Assembly: GCF_008830185.1 (NCBI RefSeq)
Contig: NZ_WAGX01000004.1
Span: forward strand, 310,001-374,000
DNA length: 64,000 nt
DNA from: Candidatus Galacturonatibacter soehngenii
GTDB taxonomy: Bacteria > Bacillota > Clostridia > Lachnospirales > Lachnospiraceae
Direction: 5' to 3'
Notes under the pieces: generated by a model
Database searches by the model: none
Told to the model about the DNA's origin: nothing
What the model saw: only the letters and a program-made list of their open reading frames with translations
Position numbers and translations under genes: made by a program
Shown here: piece by piece, positions 1-8,309 of the stretch
How the letters are laid out: every line of letters begins with the position of its first letter
Numbering within the stretch: the first letter of the stretch is position 1

Positions 1-43
1 GCGGTGGAAACCTTATTGGCAATTTCCATTTAGTGAGGTAATC

Positions 44-1009
44 ATGCAAGTAATACAGGTAAATCAAAACGAAGCAGGGCAAAGACTTGACAAGCTTTTA
101 ACAAAGTATTTAAACGAAGCACCAAAAAGCTTTTTATATAAGATGCTTCGCAAAAAAAATATTACATTAAATGGTAAAAAGGCAGATGGAAGTGAGAAAT
201 TATCGGTTGGCGATGAGATTAAACTTTTTTTAGCAGAGGAGACAATTCATAAGTTTTCAAAACGGGAAATACAAACGATTTCTGATATCAATTTGGATAT
301 TATATATGAAAATGATCATGTTTTAATCCTGAATAAACCTGCGGGTGTTCTTTCACAAAAGGCGAAGGAATCAGATGTTTCGTTGAATGAAACAATTATT
401 TCTTATTTGCTTTCACAACAAAAAATCACAACGCAGGAGTTAAAAACCTTTCGACCAGCCGTTTGTAATCGCTTGGATCGAAATACAAGTGGAATTGTTA
501 TAGCTGGTAAGACACTCCTTGGATTACAAGAAATGTCAGCGTTGTTAAGGAATAGAGATCTAAGCAAATATTATCGTTGTTTTGTAAAAGGAGTAATAAA
601 AGAACAACAGCTAATTGATGGTTGGCTCTATAAGGATGAAAAAACAAATAAAGTTACGATTCTTTCTAAGGAACGTAAAGGGGCGTCCTATATTAAGACA
701 CAATATGTACCAATTGCAAATGGGAAAGATATTACTTTGCTAGAGGTTAAGTTACTTACAGGTCGCTCTCACCAGATACGTGCGCATTTGTCTTCTATAG
801 GTCATGCAATTATTGGTGATTATAAGTATGGGGATAAAACAATAAATGACTGGTATAAAAAAAATTACAATGTTACAGCACAGCTTCTACATTCCTATCG
901 TTTAGAGCTTCCAGCAATGAAGGAGCCTTTTTTGGATTTGTCAAAAGTAATTTTGATAGCAGAACTACCGCATATTTATCATAAGATACAAAAGGAGAAA
1001 ATGTCATAG
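44..1009 (+). CDS. RluA/RluD-family rRNA pseudouridine synthase
   Basis: This enzyme isomerises specific uridines in RNA, most likely 23S rRNA, to pseudouridine in the cytoplasm. The 321-residue protein has an N-terminal S4 RNA-binding domain (about residues 10-75, with AGQRLDKLL) and the catalytic domain from about 85. The signature NRLDRNTSG carries the catalytic Asp145, followed by a GRSHQIRAHL motif. GAGGT six bases upstream supports ATG 44; the frame is open to the window edge, so a longer form cannot be excluded. The gene runs almost directly into the next one. Which uridines are modified cannot be told from sequence, so no RluB/C/D symbol is given. Confidence 0.9.
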   Translation: MQVIQVNQNEAGQRLDKLLTKYLNEAPKSFLYKMLRKKNITLNGKKADGSEKLSVGDEIKLFLAEETIHKFSKREIQTISDINLDIIYENDHVLILNKPAGVLSQKAKESDVSLNETIISYLLSQQKITTQELKTFRPAVCNRLDRNTSGIVIAGKTLLGLQEMSALLRNRDLSKYYRCFVKGVIKEQQLIDGWLYKDEKTNKVTILSKERKGASYIKTQYVPIANGKDITLLEVKLLTGRSHQIRAHLSSIGHAIIGDYKYGDKTINDWYKKNYNVTAQLLHSYRLELPAMKEPFLDLSKVILIAELPHIYHKIQKEKMS

Positions 1010-1019
1010 GAGGGATGAT

Positions 1020-1967
1020 ATGTATTCTTATCAAATCGTGGAATGGATATTGTTTTTTTATATTTACTGTGTGTTTGGATGGATTTTTGAAAGTACGTAT
1101 GTATCATTAAAGTCAAAAAAATTTGTAAATCGTGGCTTTATGAAGGGACCAATGATTCCCATTTATGGAGAAGGAGCTATTATGATGGTAATTGCAACCT
1201 ATCCAGTGAGAGGCAATATCCCTTTGGAATTTGTTATGGGTATGGTAGGTGCAACTTTATTGGAATTTGTAGTTGGAGCAATCATGGAATACGTATTTAA
1301 GGTAAAATATTGGGATTACAGCAACCAGCCCTTTAATGTAAAGGGATATATTTGCCTAAGTAGCACGATTTGCTGGGGAGTTTTATCGGTATTGCTTGCG
1401 GAATTGATACATATACCAATTGAGCGCTTTGTACTTTCCATAAACGATACGGTTCAATATGGTCTTGTTTTATGTGTATCTGCTCTATTTGTATTTGATG
1501 CAGTTACTTCTGCTAAGGAAGCATGGGATTTACGCATTTTGCTTGTTGCACTCACTAAAGCAAAAGAAGAAATTGTTGCCTTACAACATCAATTGGAAGT
1601 TAAAAAGGATCAGATTGCAGAGCAGCTAACGGATAAAAAAGAGGAATTGGTAGAACAATTGACCGATTATAAAGAAGAGATTACCTCACAATTAGTAGAT
1701 AAAAAAGAAGAGTTATTCGAAGATTTACAGGCAAAAAAGGAATATATTGTTCAGTCTTTAAAGAAAGGTAGCGCAGTAGTAAAAGAAGCCGAAAGTTTAA
1801 AGAAAAAAATTGATGATGAAAGAAAACGATACCAAGCTATGGTCGAGAAGTTAAGTTTACCAAACGTACGTATATTAAGACGTAACCCAGGAGCAACTTC
1901 AAAGAAATTCTATGAGGCGCTTGAAAGCGTAAAAGAGCATTTAGAGATTAAGAGAAAAAATAAATAA
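1020..1967 (+). CDS. CmpB-like (PF06541-type) membrane protein with coiled-coil tail
   Basis: The first ~165 residues form a polytopic membrane domain typical of the 'putative ABC transporter permease' family (PF06541/CmpB), including FGWIFESTYVSLKSKKFVNRG and KGPMIPIYGEG-like segments. The biochemical role of the family is not established, and no ATPase partner is nearby. From about residue 180 the protein becomes a long, charged cytoplasmic coiled coil with four near-identical 11-residue repeats (residues 199-242). AGGAGGG just before ATG 1020 supports the start. It sits between a pseudouridine synthase and recU and is probably co-transcribed with both. Confidence 0.75.
   Translation: MYSYQIVEWILFFYIYCVFGWIFESTYVSLKSKKFVNRGFMKGPMIPIYGEGAIMMVIATYPVRGNIPLEFVMGMVGATLLEFVVGAIMEYVFKVKYWDYSNQPFNVKGYICLSSTICWGVLSVLLAELIHIPIERFVLSINDTVQYGLVLCVSALFVFDAVTSAKEAWDLRILLVALTKAKEEIVALQHQLEVKKDQIAEQLTDKKEELVEQLTDYKEEITSQLVDKKEELFEDLQAKKEYIVQSLKKGSAVVKEAESLKKKIDDERKRYQAMVEKLSLPNVRILRRNPGATSKKFYEALESVKEHLEIKRKNK
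1614..1745 (+). repeat. Four tandem 33-bp units encoding hendecad repeats
   Basis: Four consecutive 11-residue units (IAEQLTDKKEE, LVEQLTDYKEE, ITSQLVDKKEE, LFEDLQAKKEY) lie in the tail of the membrane protein. Hydrophobic positions recur every 11 residues, the period of a right-handed or straight coiled coil rather than a heptad. DNA identity between units is partial, so the repeat is old or held by selection at protein level. Confidence 0.8.
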
Positions 1968-1986
1968 GACAGGAAATGGTGATACT

Positions 1987-2520
1987 ATGCCATCTTGGAA
2001 CTCAAGAGGACTAAGGGGTTCAACCCTAGAAGAATTAATTAATAAAACATTAGAAAAATATAGAGAGTCGGGACTTTGTCTGATTCAGAAAATCCCGACT
2101 CCAATCACTCCGATTAAAATTGATAAAGAGAATCGTCATATTACCCTTGCATATTTTGAGCAAAAGAGTACAGTAGATTATATTGGAGTCGTACAAGGAA
2201 TTCCAGTTTGTTTTGATGCAAAGGAATGTGTGAAAGATACATTTGCTTTGCAAAATATCCATGAACATCAAGTAAAGTTTATGGAAGAATTTGAAAAACA
2301 AGGTGGAATTTCTTTTATATTAATTTATTTTACAGGAAAAGATGAATACTATTATTTGTCTTATAACGAATTGCAAAAGTATTGGAGTAGAATGCAAAAC
2401 GGAGGAAGAAAGAGCTTTCGATACGATGAATTAAATACAAAGTTTTTGTTTATTTCAGGAAACGGGGTGTTTGTTCCTTTTCTAGAAACGATACAAAAGG
2501 ATTTAGATATGAGGGATTGA
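1987..2520 (+). CDS. recU: Holliday junction resolvase RecU
   Basis: RecU cuts Holliday junctions during recombinational repair and chromosome segregation in Firmicutes. The 177-residue protein shows the family order: RGxxLExxIN near the N-terminus, KIPTPI, STVDYIGVV (Asp64), a CFDAKE box (Asp77, Lys79) and HEHQ (Gln95). These match the metal-binding PD-(D/E)xK residues of Bacillus RecU, with Asp replacing the first Glu of FEAKE. It is shorter than the ~200-residue Bacillus protein, mostly at the N-terminus. Its stop codon overlaps the -35 box of the histidine promoter. Confidence 0.9.
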   Translation: MPSWNSRGLRGSTLEELINKTLEKYRESGLCLIQKIPTPITPIKIDKENRHITLAYFEQKSTVDYIGVVQGIPVCFDAKECVKDTFALQNIHEHQVKFMEEFEKQGGISFILIYFTGKDEYYYLSYNELQKYWSRMQNGGRKSFRYDELNTKFLFISGNGVFVPFLETIQKDLDMRD

Positions 2521-2545
2521 CAATAAATTTCCAATGAATTATAAT
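2517..2545 (+). promoter_or_regulatory. Consensus sigma-A promoter of the his operon
   Basis: TTGACA (2517-2522), 17 bp, then TATAAT (2540-2545): a perfect consensus promoter. The -35 box overlaps the recU stop. Transcription should start near 2552, leaving a leader of about 87 nt before hisZ. Confidence 0.85.
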
Positions 2546-2551
2546 AATTCA

Positions 2552-2638
2552 AGGTGATAATAAGGTAGCATGGTAGCACGCTAAAGTGTTGAAATGACCT
2601 TGCTGCAATAAGAATAACAAGAGGAAGGATTTGTTAGG
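2552..2638 (+). other. Leader of the his operon
   Basis: About 87 nt between the predicted start of transcription and hisZ. It holds short inverted segments (AAGGT 2562-region with ACCTT near 2600, TAGC with GCTA) but no strong terminator, no run of His codons, and no T-box AGGGTGG element. GAGGAAGG near 2621 is the hisZ ribosome site. I see no recognised regulatory RNA here. Confidence 0.35.
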
Positions 2639-3883
2639 ATGAAAAAGTTATTACACACCCCAGAAGGTGTAAGGGATATTTATAATTCAGAATGTGAGAA
2701 AAAATTGATTTTACAAAATAAATTGCATCAGCAATTTCATTTATATGGGTATAAAGATATACAAACTCCGACCTTTGAGTACTTTGATATATTTAGTAGA
2801 GAAATTGGAACCATTCCATCTAAAGACTTATATAAATTTTTTGACAGAGAGGGTAATACTTTGGTTCTAAGACCAGATTTTACTCCTTCCATTGCAAGAT
2901 GTGTTGCCAAATACTATATGAAGGAGGATTTGCCTCTTAGACTTTGCTATTTGGGCAATACCTTTATTAATAATTCAGAATATCAAGGTAAGTTAAAGGA
3001 ATCCACGCAAATGGGAGCGGAATTAATTGGTGATGATACCGTTGATGCAGACGCTGAGATGATTGCGCTTGTTATTTCTTCTCTTTTGGAATCTGGTTTA
3101 AAAGATTTTCAAATTGAGATTGGTCAAGTTGACTTTTTTAAGGGGATTCTTGAAGAGGCAAAAATAAAGGAAGAAGATAGTAATTTACTTCGTGAATTAA
3201 TATCGATTAAGAATTATTTTGGCGTAGAAGAACTCGTTTCCAGTCTTTCTATAAGTGAAGAAGTAAAGCAGGTGCTACTTCGACTTCCCCAGCTTTTTGG
3301 TTCTTGTGAAGTTTTAGCAGAGGCAAAACAATTGGCAGGCAATGCTTGCTCTAGACATGCCATTGAAAGGCTTGAGAGCTTATATGAAGTTCTAAAAATC
3401 TATGGACTGGAACAGTATATTTCCTTTGATTTGGGAATGCTTAGTAAATATCAATACTATACAGGTATTATTTTTAAAGCCTATACTTACAAAACAGGAG
3501 AAGCTATAGCAACAGGCGGAAGATATAATCATCTTCTTACCTGGTTTGGTAAAGAGGCACCTTCTATCGGTTTTGTAATTATGTTAGATACCCTAATGTC
3601 TGCATTGATGAGACAACACATAGAGATACCGATACAACATAATATTACAATGGTGTTATACGAAGCAAAGCAACAAAAACATGCTATTCTTCTCGCAAAC
3701 TATCTGAGGGAGAAGAACGAAAAGGTAGAATTGATTCGTATGACGGGTGAGAAAAGTGTATCGGATTATGTAGAATATGGGAAGCGAAATGCTACTTCGA
3801 CCGTTTTGGTGGTAAAAAGTGAAGATGAAATTGATGTAATTGATGTAAATGCAATCGCCAAATCATCAACCATGGAACAATAG
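2639..3883 (+). CDS. hisZ: ATP phosphoribosyltransferase regulatory subunit HisZ
   Basis: HisZ is a histidyl-tRNA-synthetase paralogue that has lost aminoacylation and activates short-form HisG in the first step of histidine synthesis. The 414-residue protein begins with TPEGVRDIY, carries the class II motif-2-like [14 protein letters not shown], and has the [10 protein letters not shown] glycine motif near residue 300. The C-terminal tRNA anticodon-binding domain typical of true HisRS is reduced. It is the first gene of the operon, and its stop codon overlaps the hisG ribosome site, which suggests coupled 1:1 production with HisG. Confidence 0.93.
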   Translation: MKKLLHTPEGVRDIYNSECEKKLILQNKLHQQFHLYGYKDIQTPTFEYFDIFSREIGTIPSKDLYKFFDREGNTLVLRPDFTPSIARCVAKYYMKEDLPLRLCYLGNTFINNSEYQGKLKESTQMGAELIGDDTVDADAEMIALVISSLLESGLKDFQIEIGQVDFFKGILEEAKIKEEDSNLLRELISIKNYFGVEELVSSLSISEEVKQVLLRLPQLFGSCEVLAEAKQLAGNACSRHAIERLESLYEVLKIYGLEQYISFDLGMLSKYQYYTGIIFKAYTYKTGEAIATGGRYNHLLTWFGKEAPSIGFVIMLDTLMSALMRQHIEIPIQHNITMVLYEAKQQKHAILLANYLREKNEKVELIRMTGEKSVSDYVEYGKRNATSTVLVVKSEDEIDVIDVNAIAKSSTMEQ

Positions 3884-3896
3884 GAGACTGAAAATT

Positions 3897-4532
3897 ATGA
3901 GATATTTAACATTTGCCCTTGCCAAGGGACGTTTAGCAAAAACTACATTAGCGATGTTGGAACAAATAGGAATCACGTGTGAGGAAATGAAGGATAAAGA
4001 TTCACGCAAATTAATCTTTGTCAACGAAGAGCTAAAGCTTAAATTTTTCCTTGCAAAAGCACCTGATGTTCCAACCTATGTAGAATATGGAGCGGCTGAT
4101 ATCGGAGTTGTTGGAAAAGATACAATATTAGAAGAAGGAAGAAAGTTATTTGAAGTGCTTGATTTGGGCTTTGGAAAATGTAGAATGTGTGTAGCGGGAC
4201 CAAAATCTGCAAATGAGTTACTACAACATCATGAGCTAATTCGTGTAGCTACCAAGTATCCTAACATTGCAAAAGATTATTTCTATAATAAAAAGCATCA
4301 AACCGTTGAAATTATTAAATTAAATGGTTCAATTGAATTAGCACCGATTGTAGGCCTGTCTGAAGTGATTGTTGATATTGTTGAAACTGGCTCTACACTA
4401 CGAGAAAACGGACTTGATGTGCTGGAGGAAATTTGTCCGTTATCTGCGAGGATGGTTGTAAATCAGGTAAGCATGAAGATGGAGAATGAAAGAATCACCA
4501 AATTAATAACAGACTTAAGAAGCCTTTTATAA
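3897..4532 (+). CDS. hisG: ATP phosphoribosyltransferase, short form (HisG)
   Basis: Catalyses ATP + PRPP to phosphoribosyl-ATP, the committed step of histidine synthesis. It is 211 residues, the short form lacking the C-terminal regulatory ACT-like domain, which agrees with hisZ next door. Visible motifs are ALAKGRL at the start, [11 protein letters not shown], and the PRPP loop [22 protein letters not shown] 3897 was chosen because TAGGAG lies ten bases upstream and [12 protein letters not shown] is the family start; an ATG 48 bases earlier would add a tail inside hisZ. Confidence 0.95.
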   Translation: MRYLTFALAKGRLAKTTLAMLEQIGITCEEMKDKDSRKLIFVNEELKLKFFLAKAPDVPTYVEYGAADIGVVGKDTILEEGRKLFEVLDLGFGKCRMCVAGPKSANELLQHHELIRVATKYPNIAKDYFYNKKHQTVEIIKLNGSIELAPIVGLSEVIVDIVETGSTLRENGLDVLEEICPLSARMVVNQVSMKMENERITKLITDLRSLL

Positions 4533-4578
4533 AGCAAAAGAGCATCAGGTAATACAACGATTACAGGAGGAGAAAATA

Positions 4579-5871
4579 GTGAGAACGATTAAAATAGATG
4601 AGGCAAGTAAAAAACGTCTGCTGGAAGATTTACTAAAAAGAAGCCCCAATAATTATGACTCCTACACGGAGGCAGTCAATGCAGTTATTGCAGACGTGAA
4701 AAAACAAGGAGACAAGGCAGTCTTTGCCTATACCAAGCAATTTGATCAAGTAGAGCTTGATGCTACAAACATACGTGTTACAAAGGAAGAAATTGAGGAA
4801 GCCTATGATTTGGTTGAACAAGAATTAATTGATGTCATTCGCAAAGCTTTGATTAATATTAAAAACTATCATGAAAAACAGCGTCAAAACAGTTGGTTTG
4901 ACAGTCAACCAAATGGTATTATCTTAGGCCAAAAAGTTACACCACTTGAAAAGGTTGGTGTTTATGTGCCTGGTGGAAAAGCGGTATATCCATCCTCCGT
5001 TTTGATGAATATTATGCCTGCAAAAGTAGCAGGAGTATCGAAAATCATTATGACGACGCCACCAGGAAAAGACGGTAAGGTAAATCCAAATACCTTAGTA
5101 GCAGCAAACGAAGCAGGAGCAGATGAAATCTACAAAGTAGGAGGGGCTCAGGCTATTGCAGCACTTGCCTTTGGAACCGAATGCATTCCAAAAGTTGATA
5201 AAATAGTAGGACCAGGAAATATTTATGTGGCGCTTGCTAAAAAGGCTGTATTTGGTTACGTAAGCATTGATTCTGTTGCTGGCCCAAGTGAAATATTGGT
5301 AATTGCAGATGAGACAGCTAATCCAAGATTTGTTGCAGCTGATTTGCTTTCACAGGCAGAGCATGATGAATTAGCTTCTGCTGTATTGGTTACAACAAGT
5401 GAAGAGTTAGCCAAAGCGGTTTCAAAAGAAGTGGAGGATTTTGTTGCAGTTTTATCCAGAAAAGAAATTCTTGAGAAATCTTTAGACAATTATGGTTATA
5501 TTCTTTTAGTAAAAGACCTAGAGGAAGCAATTGATGTAGCAAATGAAATTGCATCCGAACATTTAGAAATTGTAACGAAAGATCCTTTTACGGTAATGAC
5601 AAAAATCAAAAATGCTGGAGCCATCTTTTTGGGTGAATATAGTTCGGAGCCTTTGGGTGATTATTTTGCAGGACCTAATCATGTACTTCCTACCAATGGT
5701 ACAGCCAAATTCTTTTCTCCTTTAGGTGTGGATGATTTTATGAAAAAGTCCAGTATCATATCCTATTCAAAAGAAGCATTAGAGCCAATTCATAAGGATA
5801 TTATCAAATTTGCAGAAGCAGAACAATTGACCGCACATGCAAATTCTATCAAAGTAAGATTTGAATCATAG
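4579..5871 (+). CDS. hisD: Histidinol dehydrogenase
   Basis: Performs the last two oxidations of histidine synthesis, L-histidinol to histidinal to histidine, using NAD and zinc. The 430-residue length is normal. Visible features are PGGKAVYPSSVLMN, VGPGNIYVALAKK, SIDSVAGPSEILV, the SQAEHDE zinc-ligand region, ASEHLE and GPNHVLPT. The start is GTG 4579, fixed by AGGAGGA eight bases upstream. All catalytic segments look intact. Confidence 0.96.
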   Translation: MRTIKIDEASKKRLLEDLLKRSPNNYDSYTEAVNAVIADVKKQGDKAVFAYTKQFDQVELDATNIRVTKEEIEEAYDLVEQELIDVIRKALINIKNYHEKQRQNSWFDSQPNGIILGQKVTPLEKVGVYVPGGKAVYPSSVLMNIMPAKVAGVSKIIMTTPPGKDGKVNPNTLVAANEAGADEIYKVGGAQAIAALAFGTECIPKVDKIVGPGNIYVALAKKAVFGYVSIDSVAGPSEILVIADETANPRFVAADLLSQAEHDELASAVLVTTSEELAKAVSKEVEDFVAVLSRKEILEKSLDNYGYILLVKDLEEAIDVANEIASEHLEIVTKDPFTVMTKIKNAGAIFLGEYSSEPLGDYFAGPNHVLPTNGTAKFFSPLGVDDFMKKSSIISYSKEALEPIHKDIIKFAEAEQLTAHANSIKVRFES

Positions 5872-5895
5872 TTGATTTGATAAGGAGGAAGTGAA

Positions 5896-6483
5896 ATGGA
5901 ACGTAAAGGGGCAGTTAAGAGACAAACTAAGGAAACAGACATTGACCTTGAACTAAATTTAGACGGCGTTGGCGTTTCAAGTATAGAAACAGGAATAGGC
6001 TTCTTTGACCATATGCTAGATGGCTTTGCAAGGCATGGACTTTTTGACTTGTCAATTGCGGCAACGGGTGATTTGGTAGTAGATTCTCATCATTTGATAG
6101 AAGATACTGGAATTGTTCTTGGAACAGCCATTAAAGATGCCATTGGAGATAAAAAAGGAATCAAACGATACGGAAGCTGTATTTTACCAATGGACGAAAC
6201 ATTGGTTTTGTGCGCAATCGATTTATCTGGTAGACCCTATCTTGTATTTGACGGCGTGTTTACAACGGACAGAGTAGGATATATGGATACAGAAATGGTG
6301 AAGGAATTTTTTTATGCAATTTCTTATAGTGCCGGCATGAACCTTCACATTAAAGTATTATCTGGTAGCAATAATCATCATATCATTGAAGCTATGTTTA
6401 AGGCTTTTGCAAAAGCACTTGATGAAGCAACGCAGTTTGACGAAAGAATAAAAGATGTATTATCCACCAAGGGAAGTTTATAG
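5896..6483 (+). CDS. hisB: Imidazoleglycerol-phosphate dehydratase
   Basis: Dehydrates imidazole glycerol phosphate to imidazole acetol phosphate, a manganese-dependent step of histidine synthesis. The 195-residue stand-alone form is usual outside enterobacteria. The metal-binding histidine repeats are visible: FFDHMLDGFARHG, DSHHLIEDTG and GSNNHHIIEAMFKA. AAGGAGG precedes ATG 5896. It lies 24 bases after hisD and 47 before the hisIE fusion. Confidence 0.96.
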   Translation: MERKGAVKRQTKETDIDLELNLDGVGVSSIETGIGFFDHMLDGFARHGLFDLSIAATGDLVVDSHHLIEDTGIVLGTAIKDAIGDKKGIKRYGSCILPMDETLVLCAIDLSGRPYLVFDGVFTTDRVGYMDTEMVKEFFYAISYSAGMNLHIKVLSGSNNHHIIEAMFKAFAKALDEATQFDERIKDVLSTKGSL

Positions 6484-6530
6484 TTATAGTAATAAGATGC
6501 TATAAAATATAAGACAAGGAGACATACCAA

Positions 6531-7811
6531 ATGTTTAAAAAGATAATAAGTTGTCTTTACATAAAAGATGGAAAGGCAGTAAAGGATAAAAATAATGATG
6601 AACCTATCAGCTTGGACCCAGTTTCTTTCGCAAAGTATTTTAGTGACAATGGTGCCGATGAAATCATTGTTTTTGACTTATCAAAAGATGATGCAGAGCA
6701 TGAAACCTCGATTGGTATTATCAAGGAAATAGCAAGGGTAATTGAAGTTCCATTGATTGCAGGCGGTAATATCAAAAGAGTAGAAGACGTAAAAAAGCTT
6801 CTTTATGCAGGTGCTACGAAAGCGATGCTAAATTTCTCAAAGGAAAGTAATGTGGTATTAACAAAAGAGGTATCCAAGCGTTTTGGGAAAGAAAAAATAG
6901 CTGTTTGCCTTGATTCAAAAAGACAGTTAACTCAGAATAAGGAATTAATTGAAGAATATATCGATACAATAGTTACAATCCATGACTTAGAGATGGAAGA
7001 AATTGTAAGGGATACAAAAACACCACTAATTCCACTTATGGATACCATTGATTTAGGAAAGATCATAAAGGCTCTCTATCATGAGAATGTGGTGGGAGTT
7101 GGAGCTACGTTACTAAATCAGCAAGAGACTGACTTAATCCGAGTTAAATCTGCATGTAAATTGGCAGAGATTCCAGTCGATTTATTCGAAAGTGAAATGA
7201 AGTGGGATGATTTTAAGAAAAACCCAGAAGGAATGATTCCAGTCATTGTACAAGATTATAAAACAAATGAAGTGCTTATGCTTGCATATATGAATGAGGA
7301 GGCCTTTCGAAAAACGATTGAAACGGGTAAAATGACTTATTTTAGTCGAAGCAGAAATGAACTTTGGGTAAAAGGTTTGACTTCTGGACATTTTCAATAC
7401 GTGAAATCGCTTACCATGGATTGTGATAGTGACACAATGCTTGCAAAAGTTTCGCAAATTGGAGCAGCATGTCATACAGGAAGTCGCACTTGCTTTTTTA
7501 AAAAGGTAGTAGAAAAAGAATACAATGAAACCAATCCACTTAAGGTATTTGAAGAAGTATATCAAGTGATACAAGATCGTAAACAAAATCCAAAGGAAGG
7601 ATCTTATACAAATTATCTATTTGAGAAAGGAATTGATAAGATTCTAAAAAAAGTTGGAGAAGAAGCGACGGAAATCATAATTGCAGCAAAAAATCCAGAT
7701 GCAGAAGAGATAAAGTATGAAATGTCTGACTTTTTATATCACGCTATGGTTCTCATGGTAGAAAAGGGTGTGACATGGGAGGATATTACAAAGGAATTAG
7801 CGAATCGATAG
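6531..7811 (+). CDS. hisIE: HisF-like domain fused to HisI-HisE (PRA-CH/PRA-PH)
   Basis: The C-terminal half is a complete bifunctional enzyme for steps 2 and 3 of histidine synthesis. The phosphoribosyl-AMP cyclohydrolase part (about residues 222-335) has [12 protein letters not shown] and [13 protein letters not shown] with Cys298, Cys314 and Cys321. The phosphoribosyl-ATP pyrophosphatase part (about 337-426) has [16 protein letters not shown]. The first ~215 residues align by eye with His[13 protein letters not shown] against CLDVKDGRVVKG, and CLDSKR against AIDAKR. The first catalytic Asp of HisF is Tyr10, GGGI is GGNI, and the second phosphate loop is missing, so this barrel probably lacks cyclase activity. 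hisC, hisH, hisA and a true hisF are not in the window. It is the last gene before the terminator. Confidence 0.9.
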   Translation: MFKKIISCLYIKDGKAVKDKNNDEPISLDPVSFAKYFSDNGADEIIVFDLSKDDAEHETSIGIIKEIARVIEVPLIAGGNIKRVEDVKKLLYAGATKAMLNFSKESNVVLTKEVSKRFGKEKIAVCLDSKRQLTQNKELIEEYIDTIVTIHDLEMEEIVRDTKTPLIPLMDTIDLGKIIKALYHENVVGVGATLLNQQETDLIRVKSACKLAEIPVDLFESEMKWDDFKKNPEGMIPVIVQDYKTNEVLMLAYMNEEAFRKTIETGKMTYFSRSRNELWVKGLTSGHFQYVKSLTMDCDSDTMLAKVSQIGAACHTGSRTCFFKKVVEKEYNETNPLKVFEEVYQVIQDRKQNPKEGSYTNYLFEKGIDKILKKVGEEATEIIIAAKNPDAEEIKYEMSDFLYHAMVLMVEKGVTWEDITKELANR

Positions 7812-7855
7812 GTTTAACAAATATAAAGGATAAATAGCGACTGCATGTCATATTA

Positions 7856-7903
7856 AAATAAAGGCAGCATATAATATAGTAATATTATATGCTGCCTTTA
7901 TTT
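7856..7903 (+). terminator. Terminator of the his operon
   Basis: A perfect 22-bp inverted repeat (7856-7877 with 7882-7903) around a 4-base loop, GC-rich in the middle (GGCAGC/GCTGCC) and flanked by A and T runs. It could stop transcription from either strand. The next gene begins just after it. Confidence 0.85.
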
Positions 7904-7918
7904 ATTGGAGGGATTTTG

Positions 7919-8248
7919 TTGAAACAATCTACGTTAGAACACAGAGTCGCCATGATTCAAAACCTAAGAGAAGCTACTGCAAATAATGAAAAAACGATGA
8001 GTAACATACATAGTATCATGAATAATTCGATGCCTTTAGACGAGACTAGTCATAGAGTTAAGAGTAACATGAAGTACAGAATACTAATTGCGTTGGTATT
8101 GTTTGGCCTTTATGTATTCTCCAGTATGAATAAAATGGAGTATATGGGAGTTGGCGCAGAGGATATCGACCAAATTATAGCACAAAATATGGACTATCAA
8201 GAAGTATTTGAGCAAATGAACATTCCCTTAACAGATTTATCAAAGTAG
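7919..8248 (+). CDS. Small single-pass membrane protein, unknown function
   Basis: I do not recognise this 109-residue protein. A polar, probably helical segment of about 45 residues is followed by one membrane helix (around residues 55-72, RILIALVLFGLYVFSSM) and a short acidic tail of ~35 residues. The start is TTG 7919, because GGAGGG at 7907-7912 is well spaced from it; an in-frame ATG at 7889 would place the start inside the his terminator stem. It lies ahead of a diguanylate cyclase gene. Confidence 0.6.
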   Translation: MKQSTLEHRVAMIQNLREATANNEKTMSNIHSIMNNSMPLDETSHRVKSNMKYRILIALVLFGLYVFSSMNKMEYMGVGAEDIDQIIAQNMDYQEVFEQMNIPLTDLSK

Positions 8249-8309
8249 AAGTAGTTCTACTGTATCCGTAAATAAAACGAACAAGAGGTACGATAGAAAC
8301 GGTTTGGTG

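Noticed and set aside
1-43. Tail of an upstream gene
   Set aside because: Two frames end here (TAG at 31-33 and TAA at 39-41) and the rluD frame itself is open to the edge. Too few codons to choose.
2552-2638. T-box or his attenuator ahead of hisZ
   Set aside because: No AGGGTGG-type antiterminator sequence, no terminator stem and no run of His codons; the leader is too short for a T-box.
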